64,000 nucleotides of DNA from Azohydromonas lata NBRC 102462 (GTDB lineage Bacteria; Pseudomonadota; Gammaproteobacteria; Burkholderiales; Burkholderiaceae_C), in assembly GCF_001571085.1 (NCBI RefSeq), contig NZ_BCTC01000006.1:1-64000 (forward strand), given 5' to 3'. The first letter of the stretch is position 1. The number at the start of each line of letters is the position of its first letter. Positions 47,502-57,100 of the stretch are shown here, piece after piece. The position numbers and the translations under genes were made by a program. The notes under the pieces are model-generated. The model worked only from the letters and a program-made list of their open reading frames with translations, did not search any database and was not told the DNA's origin.

Positions 47502-48254
47502 CACAAAAATGGTCACGATGCTCTCGCAACCGCGTCGCTGCACCGCGCGGTGCATGAGCACAACCATGGTCATGATGGCTGGGGACAAGTCTTAAATACG
47601 CTGTGCTGGCGCCCACTTGGCGGTGCCGGCACAGAAATGGTCAGCTTTCACAGGAATGGTCAGTTTGCCGCACAGAAATGGTCAGCTTGCGGCACAGAAA
47701 CAGTCATCTTGCTCATCACAAAAATGGTCAGGATGCGCACAAAAACAGTCATGTTGACTCGGCCAGAGCACAAAAACAGTCATTTTTCCCACGCTAACTT
47801 ATTGTTTTTAAAGGATTTTTTGACTCCCTAAAGCTTGCTTGTCTTTAAAGCTATTAAAAGCTGGCTGGCAAGTGGAAGAAAGCTTTCCGTGGTTTGCGCA
47901 GAAGCGATGGCCATCCTGACTGCCTTTGTGCCGGCAACCTTTCCGTTCGCACGATGAATCCGGCGGCAGGCTGGGTGGCATGGGCGGTGCGCTGTCGCTG
48001 AAGTCATCCTGACTGTTTTTGTGCCCGCAACCGTACGGACTCGGCAGCGTGCTACTGCATCCTGACCATTTTTGTGCTGCGCCCTGTATGGGCACGGTTC
48101 ATCCCAGTCCTGCTCTACAGACCGTTGGCCCATTCAATGACCGTTCGGTCACAAAAATGGTCAGGATGATTGCCGGTTGATCGGGTTCGTCTCCGTCCTG
48201 GCCTGCCTGGCAGCACCCAGCTTCGCGCGGAGCAGCACAAAAATGGTCAGGAAT
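47502..48254. repeat. Iteron array of a plasmid-type replication origin
   Basis: About 13 copies of a 19-base motif, consensus CACAAAAATGGTCAGGATG, occur here. Forward copies start at 47502, 47559, 47630, 47649, 47671, 47693, 47717, 47738, 47769, 48150 and 48236. Inverted copies end at 47930, 48023 and 48076. The tight run 47630-47787 has 19- to 31-base periodicity. Copies differ mainly in the GG/CA position (ATGGTCA or ACAGTCA) and in the last bases. These are binding sites for the Rep protein encoded next door. It is not a CRISPR array because the spacers are too short and irregular. Confidence 0.9.
47788..47880. other. AT-rich stretch flanked by iterons, candidate DNA-unwinding element
   Basis: This stretch is markedly A+T-rich compared with the rest of the window and contains repeated TTTAAAG and ATTAAAAG words. 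It lies between the forward iteron run and the inverted iterons, the expected place for origin opening. I do not see a perfect DnaA box (TTATCCACA). The remaining sequence 47881-48333 has only scattered iterons and no gene. Confidence 0.6.
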
Positions 48255-48333
48255 CTCTCTGAGCAGGGTGGCTGCCCTGCAGACGATGCCGATCCGGACG
48301 TCCACGCTCCCGCCCTGATGGACAAGGACCTCT

Positions 48334-49692
48334 TTAATGCTGGCGCAACGACCGCCGCGCCGCGTTGAGCAAGGGCTCCACCAGGAAGTCCAGCGCCGTG
48401 CCTGCGCGGCTGCGGATGAACACTTCCGCGGCCATGCCCGGCTGCAAGGCCACCTCGCCCGCGGCGGCCAGCGAGGCGGGGTCCAGCGCGACCTGCACCA
48501 CGTAGTAAGGCGTGCCGTTGTCGCGGTCGCGCAGCGCATCGGCCGACACCTGCGTCACGCGGCCGGTGATCAGGGGCGTGCTGCGCTGGCGGTAAGCAGT
48601 CAGCCGCACGTCGGCCGACTGGCCCGCACGCAGCTCCGCGATGGCGTCCACGCCCACATGCGCCTCCACCAGCAGCGGGCTGCCGTCCGGCACGATGTCC
48701 ATGAGCGCATCGCGCGGGCCGATGCTGCCGCCGGGGGTGGTCACGCGCAGATCCACCACGCGCCCCGAGACGGGCGCCGGCACGGCCAGGCGCTGCCTGG
48801 CGTCCTGCGCGCTGGCGAGCTGCTCCTCCAACTCCACGATGTGGCCTTGCGTATCGCGCAGTTCGGCGCTGGCTTCCTGGCGATAGCCCTCGCGCAAGGC
48901 GTCCAGCCGGGCCTGCAGCTCGCCCGCGCGCTGGCGCGCCTGTGCCAGCTCGGCGCGGTTGGCGTCGATGCGGCTTTGATAGTCCGCGGCGGTTCGCTCC
49001 AGCGCCATGACGCGCGTGCGGTTCACGAAAGCCTGTTCGGCCAGCGTGCGGTTGAGCTCCAGCTCCTCGCGCATGGAGGCCACCGCCTGCTGCATGGCGG
49101 TGAACTCGCGCTCGCGCGCCTCCTGTTCCAGCGCCACTTGCGCCAGTTGCTGCGCCAGCAGCCGCTGCTGGTTCTGCAGGGCGCCGCGGCGCGCCTCGAA
49201 CAGCGCCTGTTCACGCGCCAGGGCTTCGGCCAGCCGCGGTTCGGCGCGGCGCGGCCGCAGCGCCGGCGGCGCCTGCCAGGTGGCGGCGCCTTCACGCTCG
49301 GCCAGCAGCCGCGCCTGGCGCAGGGTCTGCGCATCGAGCTGGCTGCGCAGCATCTGGTAGGTGGCGTCCACCCGCGCGTCGTCCAGCGTCAACAGCGGCT
49401 GGCCGGCGGCCACATGGTCGCCCTCGCGCACCAGGATCTCGCGGACGATGCCGCCATCGCGGTGCTGCACGGTCTTGCGGTGCGTGTCCACGCGCACCAT
49501 GCCCACGGCCACGGTGGCCCCGGCCAAGGGCGCCAGCGCCACCCAGGCCACCAGCAGCCCAAGCGCCAGGGCCAGCGCCACCAAGCCGGCCAGGATGAGC
49601 CGCCGCGCCTGCCGCTGCCAGCCGTGCACCACGGCGTCGTTGGCGGCCTCCATGCCGGACGGGGCGAATGCGGGCGCGGCCATGGGGCTCAT
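48334..49692 (-). CDS. HlyD-family membrane fusion protein of a type I secretion system
   Basis: This 452-residue periplasmic adaptor has one N-terminal membrane helix (about residues 32-55), a split lipoyl domain (TVQHRDGGIVREILVREGDHV and later VPAPVSGRVVDLRVTTPGG) and a long coiled-coil hairpin (about residues 150-310). It bridges the ABC exporter at 49689 to an outer-membrane TolC-type channel, which is not encoded in the window. The ATG overlaps the ABC gene stop by four bases. Rich in Ala/Arg/Gln, it fits the PrtE-like subfamily. Confidence 0.92.
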   Translation of the reverse strand: MSPMAAPAFAPSGMEAANDAVVHGWQRQARRLILAGLVALALALGLLVAWVALAPLAGATVAVGMVRVDTHRKTVQHRDGGIVREILVREGDHVAAGQPLLTLDDARVDATYQMLRSQLDAQTLRQARLLAEREGAATWQAPPALRPRRAEPRLAEALAREQALFEARRGALQNQQRLLAQQLAQVALEQEAREREFTAMQQAVASMREELELNRTLAEQAFVNRTRVMALERTAADYQSRIDANRAELAQARQRAGELQARLDALREGYRQEASAELRDTQGHIVELEEQLASAQDARQRLAVPAPVSGRVVDLRVTTPGGSIGPRDALMDIVPDGSPLLVEAHVGVDAIAELRAGQSADVRLTAYRQRSTPLITGRVTQVSADALRDRDNGTPYYVVQVALDPASLAAAGEVALQPGMAAEVFIRSRAGTALDFLVEPLLNAARRSLRQH

Positions 49693-51377
49693 TGCGCCTG
49701 GTGCAGCACGCCCACGCCCGCGGCCGTGCCCGCTGGCGCCCCGGAGGCCGACGCCTCGGCCGCGTCGCGGCGCACGCCGATGCGCTCAATGCTGCCGTTG
49801 CGCAGCACGGCGATGCGGTCGGCCACCGACAGCACCTGCGTGCGCTGCGTGATCAGCACCACCGTGACGCCGTCCGCGCGCAGCTCCTCCACCGCGGCGC
49901 ACAGGGCCTGCTCGCCCTCGCTGTCGAGGTGCGCGTTGGCCTCGTCCAGCACCACCAGGCGCGGGCCGCCGTAGAGCGCGCGCGCCAGCGCCACGAGCTG
50001 GCGCTGCCCGCCGGACAGCCGCACGCCGCCCTCGCCCACCGGCGTGTCGTAGCCCTGGGGCAGCCGCACGATCATCTCGTGCGCGCGGGCACGCTGCGCG
50101 GCCTGCGCCACCGCGGCGCCCGCCGCCCCGGGCTGCAGCCGCGCGATGTTGTCGGCCACCGTGCCGTCGAACAGCGCCACCTCCTGCGGCACGTAGCCCA
50201 CGCAACTGCCGGCCAGCGCCGGCAGCCCGGGCGTCATTTCCATGCCGTCCAGGCGCACCACGCCGGCGCTGGGGCGGATGAGCCCCAGCATCAGCCGCGC
50301 CAGCGTGGACTTGCCTGCGCCGCTTGGGCCGACGATGGCCAGCACCTCGCCCGGCGCCACCTCCAGGCTGACGTTGCGCAGCACCGGCTGTGCCGCGCCC
50401 TGCGGAACGTGGCTCACCCCCTCCAGCGACAGTGCCCCGCGCGGCGCGGGCAGGCCGTCGAAGGCCGGTGCCTCGGCGGGCTCCAGCAAGGGGCGCAGCC
50501 GCTGCCAGGCCGCGTGCGCCTCCAGCAGCGGGCGCCATTGCGCCACCAGCATCTCCACCGGCGCCAGCGCGCGCCCAAGGATGATGGTCACGGCGATCAT
50601 CACCCCCGGCGTGGCCTGCTGCTCGATCACCAGCCAGGCGGCCACGCCCATCATGACCACCTGCACCGACTGCCTGAAGGCCCGTGTGGCCGACGACACC
50701 AGCCCGCTGCGCCGCTGGGTGCTCAGCTGGCCGGCCTGCAGCGTGCGGTTGAGCGCGCGCCAGCGCGCGGCGACGTGCGTGCCCATGCCCAGGGCGCGCA
50801 CCACCTCGGCCTGGCGCAGCGCACCGTCGGTGAGCCGCGCCGCGTCGCGTGAGCGCTGCTGCAGTGCCGCCAGCCGCGAGCGCGTGATCCGCTCGCCCAG
50901 CCAGGCCAGCCCAACCAGCAGCAGCGCGCTGCACAGCGCCAGCCAGCCCAGGATGCGGCTGAAGGCGAAGATGACGCCCAGGTAGACCACCATCCACGGC
51001 GCGTCCAGCAGCGCCAGCAGCGCCGCGCCGCTGAGCGCCTGGCGCACGCAGGCCAGGTCGCGCAGCGCGTCGCGGTGGCGCGCATCGGCGCCGTCCAGCA
51101 GCCGGCGCAACGCGGTCTGCCCGCCGCCGTCCTCGAACAGGCTGCCGGCCAGCGCCAGCAGCCGCGCGCGCACCAGGTCCAGCACGAACATCAGCGCCAG
51201 GGCCAGCGCCGTGACCAGCGCCAGCATCACCAGCGTCTCCACGCTGCGCGTGGACAACACCCGGTCGAACACCTGCAGCATGAACAGCGAGGGCGCCAGC
51301 AGCGCGAGGTTGAGCACCAGGCTGAACCCGGCCACGGCCAGGAAGAGTTGGGCGTGGTCGGCCAGGAAGCGCCGCAT
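49689..51377 (-). CDS. Type I secretion ABC exporter (PrtD-like)
   Basis: This 562-residue exporter has a membrane domain (about residues 15-300) and an ATPase domain with Walker A GPSGAGKS, signature LSGGQRQ and Walker B LVVLDEANAHLD. The length and absence of a C39-like N-terminal domain match PrtD-type exporters of RTX proteins. ATG 51377 is the likely start; a TTG lies at 51383. It lies directly after the three RTX-protein genes and overlaps the membrane fusion protein gene, so the five form one unit. Confidence 0.93.
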   Translation of the reverse strand: MRRFLADHAQLFLAVAGFSLVLNLALLAPSLFMLQVFDRVLSTRSVETLVMLALVTALALALMFVLDLVRARLLALAGSLFEDGGGQTALRRLLDGADARHRDALRDLACVRQALSGAALLALLDAPWMVVYLGVIFAFSRILGWLALCSALLLVGLAWLGERITRSRLAALQQRSRDAARLTDGALRQAEVVRALGMGTHVAARWRALNRTLQAGQLSTQRRSGLVSSATRAFRQSVQVVMMGVAAWLVIEQQATPGVMIAVTIILGRALAPVEMLVAQWRPLLEAHAAWQRLRPLLEPAEAPAFDGLPAPRGALSLEGVSHVPQGAAQPVLRNVSLEVAPGEVLAIVGPSGAGKSTLARLMLGLIRPSAGVVRLDGMEMTPGLPALAGSCVGYVPQEVALFDGTVADNIARLQPGAAGAAVAQAAQRARAHEMIVRLPQGYDTPVGEGGVRLSGGQRQLVALARALYGGPRLVVLDEANAHLDSEGEQALCAAVEELRADGVTVVLITQRTQVLSVADRIAVLRNGSIERIGVRRDAAEASASGAPAGTAAGVGVLHQAQ

Positions 51378-51393
51378 GGCCAAGGCCCTGGTC

Positions 51394-54276
51394 CTACGCG
51401 AAGCTCAGCGCGTAGTCGGCCAGCGTGGTGGTGCCGCCGTCCAGCAGCACCAGCAGCGTGAGCTCGCCGGCGCTCACGCGCGCGTCGTTGTCCTCGTTGG
51501 TGAACAGGAACACGCCGCTTTGCCCGCCGTTGTCCACCGCGAACAGCCGCGCCTGCTCCCCGGCATAGGCCGAGGTGGCCGAGCCTATGCGCTGCGCCGC
51601 GCTGTCGGCGGTGAGGGCGCCTGCGATGTCGGTGGTGAAGATCACCAGCTCGGCCGCGGTGGAGAAGCCCCCGGGCGCGGCGCGCTCCAGGCCGCCCTCG
51701 ATGCGGCCGTCGCGGTCGCCTATGCCGAAGCCGTTGAAGATGAGCTTGTCGTCCACGCTGCGCCAGTCGGTGATGCGGTCGGCCGTGGGCGCGGCGGCGT
51801 AGTCCAGGGCATTGAAGTAGAAGATGTCGCGGCCCTCGCCGCCGGTGAGCGTGTCGCCGCCGGGCCCGCCGCGCAGCGTGTCGGTGCCCGCGCCACCTTC
51901 GAGCACGTTGGCGTCGGGGCCGCCGAAGAGGTTGTCGTTGCCCGCGCCGCCGCGCAGGGTGTCGCGGCCGCTGTCGGCGCTGAGCACGTCCTCGCCGTCG
52001 CCGCCGTCGAGCAGGTCGGCAGCCACGGGCCCGGGCGGCAATGCCGCGAGGTTGCCTGCCGACATCACGTCGTTGCCCAGGCCGCCCATGAGCACGTCGG
52101 CACCGTTGCCGCCATACATGAAGTCGCCGCCGGCATCGCCGTAGAGCGTGTCGTTGCCGTCGCCGCCGTACAGCCCGTCTATGCCGTCGCCGCCGCTGAG
52201 CACGTTGGCCACGGCGTTGCCGATGAGGGTGTTGCTTCCCGCGTTGCCGGTGCCGCGCACGGCGACGCCGCCCAGCGCGAGCACTTCCAGGTTGTTGCCC
52301 AGCGTGTAGTCGAAGTAGGCGTAGACCGTATCGAGGCCGGCGTCCACGCCCTCCTCGACGCGGGTCGTCGGGGTGTCGACGATGTAGCTGTCGCCGCCCA
52401 GGCCGCCGCGCAGGGTGATGGCGCCGCTGCCGTCGAGCAGGTCGTCGTGGTCGCCGCCGATGACCAGCGTGGTGCCGGGCGGGCCCATGAGCACGTTGTC
52501 CACGTCGGCGGCGCCGGTGAGCGTTTGCCCGCCGGCGGGGCGCTCGTCGTCGAGGATGCGGCCCTGGACATCGAATTGCCGGCCGTCCTCGGTCGTCAGC
52601 CGCAGCGTGATGGTTTCGGTGCCTTCGGCCACGGTGTCGTTGATCAGCGGGATGCGTATCACCTGCAGCGTCTGGCCCGGCTGGAAGGTCACGCCGCCCC
52701 GGTGCGCGAAGAAGTCCAGGTTGGCCTCGGCCGTGCCGGCGATGGCGGCGTAGCCCACCGATTCGACGCGGTCCGACCCGAAGTCGCGCTCTACGAAAAA
52801 GTCCAGCGTGGTGCCGCCCTCGCGCGTGGCGGCCGATACCACGCGCAGGGTCGAGGACGCGCCGAGGTTGGTCTGGTTGCCGGAAATCACCATGTGGCCC
52901 AGGCCGTCGCCCAGCCCCGCGTTGGCGGCGTTGGTGAGCCGCAGGTCGAAGAACTCGGCGGGCTCGCGCAACTCGCTGCCGGGCTGGTGGGTGGGCTCGC
53001 CCTGGTGGGCCAGCGGCACCAGCACGGTCTTGCTGACCTCGCCGGGCGCGAACACCAGCGTCTGCACGCCCTGGTCCACGTAGTCGTTGTAGCCGCCCAC
53101 GGGCGCGCCGGTACCGGCGCGGGCGCTGCCGTCGCTGGTGGCGTAGCGCACCGTGACCTGCTCGGTGCTGGGCCTGTCCAGCCAGACGTGAAAGCGCGCG
53201 AAGGGCTCCCAGCCGTCCACCACGCCGTCGTCGACAAACACCGTGGGCGTGCCCGTTGGGCGGTCGTCGTCGCGGATGGTGCCCTGGGCGTCTCCCACGC
53301 CGTCCACGATGACCAGGCCCTTGGCATTGCCCAGGAACACCGTGAACACCTCCTCGGATTCCTGGAAGCTGTCGTTGAGCACGGGCACCGTGATGACGCG
53401 GCTGATCTCGCCGGGCGCGAACACCAGCGTGCCGGACTGCTCGTGGAAGTCCGCGCCGGCCTGGGCCGTGAAGCCGCGCAGGAAGTAGCTCACGCTGGTG
53501 GCCACTTCCGAGCGGGCGCTGAGCGAGACGAGGAAGCGCATCTCGCCGTCGCCCTCGCCGGCAAAGGCGTCGGACACGCTGACCAGCGGCAGGCCCACGC
53601 CGTCGTTGCGCACGCTGCTCGGCCCGGCGATGAAGGCGCGCGCCGTGGCGTCCGGCACGTCCGCGCCCACCGGCGAGGACAGCCGCAGGTCGAAGTGCGT
53701 GGAGCCGTGCCAGGCGTCGTCCTGCGGCGCCACGTCCACGCGCACGGTCTTGACGACCTCGCCGGGCGCGAACACCAGCGTGCGCGGCGCGAAGGGCAGC
53801 AGGTCGCCCTGCGCCGTGGAGCCGGGGTCCAGCGCCAGCCGCACGCTCACGGAAGTGGCGCTGGGACGGTCCAGCGTGAAGGTGAACAGCGCGGCGCCGG
53901 TGGCGTCGTCCACCACCGTGTCGTCCGCATGGATCACGGGGCGGCCGCGCGGGCCGTCGTCGTCGTGGAGGGTGGCCCAGGCCACGGTGCTGGCCAGCAC
54001 GTCGTTGACCGGGTTGGACAGCAGCAATTTGAAAATCTCGTCCGGCTCGCGGGCGAAGTTGTCGAGCAGCGGCACGTCCACGGTGAGGACAAGCTGCCCG
54101 GGGTCGAAGGTGAGCACGCCCGCGCGCGCGGTGTAGTCCACGCCCGCCAGGGCCGTGACGTCGGCGGTGGCCCAGCGCACGCTCACGGGTGCGGCATGGG
54201 CCTCGCTCAGCCTCACCGTGAAGCGGGCCAGGCCGTCGGATTCGTCCACGTCCAGGTCATCGATCAGGATGGTCAC
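51394..54276 (-). CDS. Calx-beta/RTX secreted protein, paralogue 1
   Basis: This 960-residue protein is made of about five Calx-beta modules (each with FAPGE-type strands and DDD/RDDDRP linkers), then RTX nonapeptide repeats of GGxGxDxUx type in the last third (for example GGDGNDTLYGDAGGDF), and a conserved C-terminal module ending YALSFA, probably the type I signal. There is no N-terminal signal peptide, as expected for type I substrates. It starts at GTG 54276 with a strong GAGGAGG ribosome site. It is the third of three tandem paralogues and lies next to its exporter. Confidence 0.9.
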   Translation of the reverse strand: MTILIDDLDVDESDGLARFTVRLSEAHAAPVSVRWATADVTALAGVDYTARAGVLTFDPGQLVLTVDVPLLDNFAREPDEIFKLLLSNPVNDVLASTVAWATLHDDDGPRGRPVIHADDTVVDDATGAALFTFTLDRPSATSVSVRLALDPGSTAQGDLLPFAPRTLVFAPGEVVKTVRVDVAPQDDAWHGSTHFDLRLSSPVGADVPDATARAFIAGPSSVRNDGVGLPLVSVSDAFAGEGDGEMRFLVSLSARSEVATSVSYFLRGFTAQAGADFHEQSGTLVFAPGEISRVITVPVLNDSFQESEEVFTVFLGNAKGLVIVDGVGDAQGTIRDDDRPTGTPTVFVDDGVVDGWEPFARFHVWLDRPSTEQVTVRYATSDGSARAGTGAPVGGYNDYVDQGVQTLVFAPGEVSKTVLVPLAHQGEPTHQPGSELREPAEFFDLRLTNAANAGLGDGLGHMVISGNQTNLGASSTLRVVSAATREGGTTLDFFVERDFGSDRVESVGYAAIAGTAEANLDFFAHRGGVTFQPGQTLQVIRIPLINDTVAEGTETITLRLTTEDGRQFDVQGRILDDERPAGGQTLTGAADVDNVLMGPPGTTLVIGGDHDDLLDGSGAITLRGGLGGDSYIVDTPTTRVEEGVDAGLDTVYAYFDYTLGNNLEVLALGGVAVRGTGNAGSNTLIGNAVANVLSGGDGIDGLYGGDGNDTLYGDAGGDFMYGGNGADVLMGGLGNDVMSAGNLAALPPGPVAADLLDGGDGEDVLSADSGRDTLRGGAGNDNLFGGPDANVLEGGAGTDTLRGGPGGDTLTGGEGRDIFYFNALDYAAAPTADRITDWRSVDDKLIFNGFGIGDRDGRIEGGLERAAPGGFSTAAELVIFTTDIAGALTADSAAQRIGSATSAYAGEQARLFAVDNGGQSGVFLFTNEDNDARVSAGELTLLVLLDGGTTTLADYALSFA

Positions 54277-54315
54277 CGGGGTCTCCTCCTCGTTTTGGCA
54301 TCGTCCTGGGCACGC

Positions 54316-57039
54316 TCAGACGAGGCCGAAGCTGTAGTCGGACAGGCCACTGGGCCCGCCGTCGGCCAGGACGATCAGCGTCAGCTCGTCGGCGCTGACG
54401 CGGCCGTCGCCGCCGTCGGACAGGAACAGGAACACGCCGGTCTGCGCGCCGTTGTCCACGACGAACAGCCGTTGGTCGTTGGCGGCATAGGCCGAGGTGG
54501 CCGAGCCGATCTGCGCCGCCGCGCTGGCGGCGGTGATGTCGCCGCCGATGTCCCGCGTGAAGATCACCAGGTCCGACGCGGTGGAAAAGCCGCCCGGCGC
54601 GCCGCGCACCAGCGGGTTGTCCATGGTCAGGTCGCGGTCGCCTATGGACGAGTACATGCCCAGGACGAAGCGGTCGTCGGGGCTGCTGAAGTCCGTGACC
54701 ACGGTGGGCAGCACGCCGTCCCAATAGGGGCTGACGAAGGGGATGGCGAACACGTCGGCGCCCGCGCCGCCGGTGAGCCGCTCGCCGTCCACGTCGCCCA
54801 CGAGCAGGTCGTCGCCGCCCTGGCCGTCGAGCGTGTCGGCGCCCTCGTTGCCGCGCAGCCGGTCGTTGCCCGCGCCGCCGTTGAGCACATCGTTGCCGGC
54901 CTCGCCGCGCAGCTCGTCGTCGCCGTTGCCGCCATTGAGCGTGTCGGCGCCGTCGCCGCCCTGCAGGGTGTCGCGGCCGTCCAGGCCTGACATCACGTTG
55001 GCCGCGGCGTTGCCGAACATCCAGTTGTCCAGCGCGTTGCCGCTGGCGCGCTGCGCGGGGCCGAGCAGGTGGAGGTCTTCCACGTTGGCCGGCAGCGTGT
55101 AGTCGAGGTAGGCCCACACCGCGTCGTGGCCGTCGCCGGGCTGCTCCACCACCATGTCGCCGCGGGCCTCGACGAGGTAGGCGTCGTTGCCCCCCAGGCC
55201 GCGCAGGGTGACGCCCGCCACGCCGTCGAGCAGGTCGTTGCCCAGGCCGCCGACCACCTCGTCGGTGCCGACGTGGCCTATGAGCACGTTGTCCCCGCCG
55301 GGCGAGCCGACGGCGCGCACGGGGCCGGTGGCGATGCGCTCGTTGTCCAGGAGGGTGGCCGTCACGGCCGGGACGCCGGCGCCGGTGAGCCGGATGGTGA
55401 AGGTTTCCGTGTTCTCGGCGATGCCGTCGTCCAGCAGCGGGATGTGCAGCACCTGCAGCGTCTGCCCCGGGGCGAACACCACCGTGCCGGACTGCGCCAC
55501 GTAGTCGCTGCCGGCGTGCGCGCTGCCGTCCTGGGTGCTGTAGCTCACGCTTTGCAGGCGGTTGCTGGGCTGGGCCAGCAGCAGCACGTCCAGCACGGTG
55601 TCGGCTTCACGCGAGGGCAGTGCCACGGCGTTTCCCACGCCGCCGCCGCCGCTGCCGGAGCCGAAATAGTGCGCCGGGATCACCATGTGGGCGCGCGCAT
55701 CGCCCAGCGTGGCGCCGGTGGGGGCCGAGAGCTGCAGGTCGAAGAACTCGCTGTCGGCATGGATCACGAAGGGGTTGACCGTGTGTATGGGCACGTAGAC
55801 GGTCTTGTTGGTCTCGCCCGGCGCGAACACCAGCGTCTGCAGCGCCTGCGCGGCGAAGTCGCCTTGGTCGCGGCTGGAGCTGGCGCTGGCGTCGGCGGTG
55901 GCGTAGCGCACGGTGACGGGCGCGGTGCTTGGGCGGTCCAGCCAGACGTTGAAGCGTGCCAGGTGCTCGTAGTTGTCCACGATGGCGTCGTCCACGCGGA
56001 TCACGGGCGTGCCGCTTGGGCGGTCGTTGTCGTGGATGGTGCCCAGCACGTCGCCGGCGCCGTCGCCCAACTGCGCGTTGACGGGGGCGGACAGGCTCAG
56101 GCGCACCAGCTCGTCGCTTTCCAGCGCACGGTCCTCCAGCAGCGGCACGTGCAGCACCTGCGCCAGCTCGCCGGCTCTGAACACCAGCGTGCCGCTTTGC
56201 GCCACGAAGTCGCTGCCCGCGCGTGCGGTCAGGCCGTCGACGCGCCAGTTGACGCTCACGTCCTGGAAGGGCTTGGCGCTCAAGTTCACCACGAAGTCCA
56301 GCGTGGCGTCGCTTTCGCCGGCCTGGGCGTCCAGCACGCTGATGACGGGGTCGGACACGGGAAACACGCGCACGTCGGCCGAGCCGACGATGAAGGCGCG
56401 TGCATTCGCGTCCGGCAGGTTGAGGCCCGTGGGCGCCGAGAGCTGCAGGTCGAACCAGGCCGAGGGCGTGTTGGAAAAGGCGCGCGGCATCACGTCCACC
56501 GCCACGGTCTTGACCACCTCGCCCGGGGCGAAGGACAGCGTCTGCGGCGCCAGCGCGACGAAGTCGTTGCCGGCAAAGGCGCTGCCGTCGGCGGTGGCGA
56601 GGTTGACGCGCACGGTGCCGGTGCTGGGCCGGTCCAGCATGAGCGTGAAGAGGGCCTTGCCCTCGGCGTCGTCCACCACGGTGTCGGCCACGCGCAGCGT
56701 TGGGCGGCCCGCGGGGGCGTCGTCATCGGCCACGGTGGCCCAGGCCGCGGTACGGCCGATATCGTCATTCAAGGGATCGAACAGGGTGAGCTTGAACAGC
56801 TCGGTGCCTTCGCGCGTGGTGTTGTCCAGCAGCGGCACGGTGACGACGAGGCTGAGCTGCCCGGGGTCGAAGCCCAGCACGCCGGCGCGGGCCGTGTAGT
56901 CCACGCCGCTGCGCGCGCTGCCGTCTGCGGTGGCCCAGTGCACGGCCACCGCCGTGTCGCTGGCCTCGCTCAGCCGCACCGTGAAACGGGCCACGCCGGC
57001 GGATTCGTCCACCGCGATGTCGTCCACCAGGATTGACAT
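54316..57039 (-). CDS. Calx-beta/RTX secreted protein, paralogue 2
   Basis: This 907-residue protein has the same layout as paralogues 1 and 3: an N-terminal opening MSILVDDIAVDESAGVARFT, Calx-beta modules with FAPGETNKTVYVPI-type strands, RTX repeats in the final third (GGNGDDELRGEAGNDVLNGG), and a C-terminal module with DQRLFVVDNGAQTGVFLFLS ending YSFGLV. A GAGG site precedes the ATG. It should bind calcium once outside the cell. The gap to its neighbours is 39 and 61 bases. Confidence 0.9.
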   Translation of the reverse strand: MSILVDDIAVDESAGVARFTVRLSEASDTAVAVHWATADGSARSGVDYTARAGVLGFDPGQLSLVVTVPLLDNTTREGTELFKLTLFDPLNDDIGRTAAWATVADDDAPAGRPTLRVADTVVDDAEGKALFTLMLDRPSTGTVRVNLATADGSAFAGNDFVALAPQTLSFAPGEVVKTVAVDVMPRAFSNTPSAWFDLQLSAPTGLNLPDANARAFIVGSADVRVFPVSDPVISVLDAQAGESDATLDFVVNLSAKPFQDVSVNWRVDGLTARAGSDFVAQSGTLVFRAGELAQVLHVPLLEDRALESDELVRLSLSAPVNAQLGDGAGDVLGTIHDNDRPSGTPVIRVDDAIVDNYEHLARFNVWLDRPSTAPVTVRYATADASASSSRDQGDFAAQALQTLVFAPGETNKTVYVPIHTVNPFVIHADSEFFDLQLSAPTGATLGDARAHMVIPAHYFGSGSGGGGVGNAVALPSREADTVLDVLLLAQPSNRLQSVSYSTQDGSAHAGSDYVAQSGTVVFAPGQTLQVLHIPLLDDGIAENTETFTIRLTGAGVPAVTATLLDNERIATGPVRAVGSPGGDNVLIGHVGTDEVVGGLGNDLLDGVAGVTLRGLGGNDAYLVEARGDMVVEQPGDGHDAVWAYLDYTLPANVEDLHLLGPAQRASGNALDNWMFGNAAANVMSGLDGRDTLQGGDGADTLNGGNGDDELRGEAGNDVLNGGAGNDRLRGNEGADTLDGQGGDDLLVGDVDGERLTGGAGADVFAIPFVSPYWDGVLPTVVTDFSSPDDRFVLGMYSSIGDRDLTMDNPLVRGAPGGFSTASDLVIFTRDIGGDITAASAAAQIGSATSAYAANDQRLFVVDNGAQTGVFLFLSDGGDGRVSADELTLIVLADGGPSGLSDYSFGLV

Positions 57040-57100
57040 GGAAACCTCGCTACAAGAAGTTGCGTTGGGCGTCCGTCCGCAGCCGTGCGGTCGTGCGCGC

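Noticed and set aside
47502-48254. Possible CRISPR array
   Set aside because: The repeats are 19 bases, degenerate, in both orientations and with irregular, often zero- to ten-base spacing. With an adjacent Rep_3 gene they are iterons.
45934-48254. Interpreting the whole window as a plasmid because of the rep gene
   Set aside because: There are no transfer, partition or stability genes near rep and most content is metabolic. A chromid remains possible, so it is listed as a finding and not as a statement.
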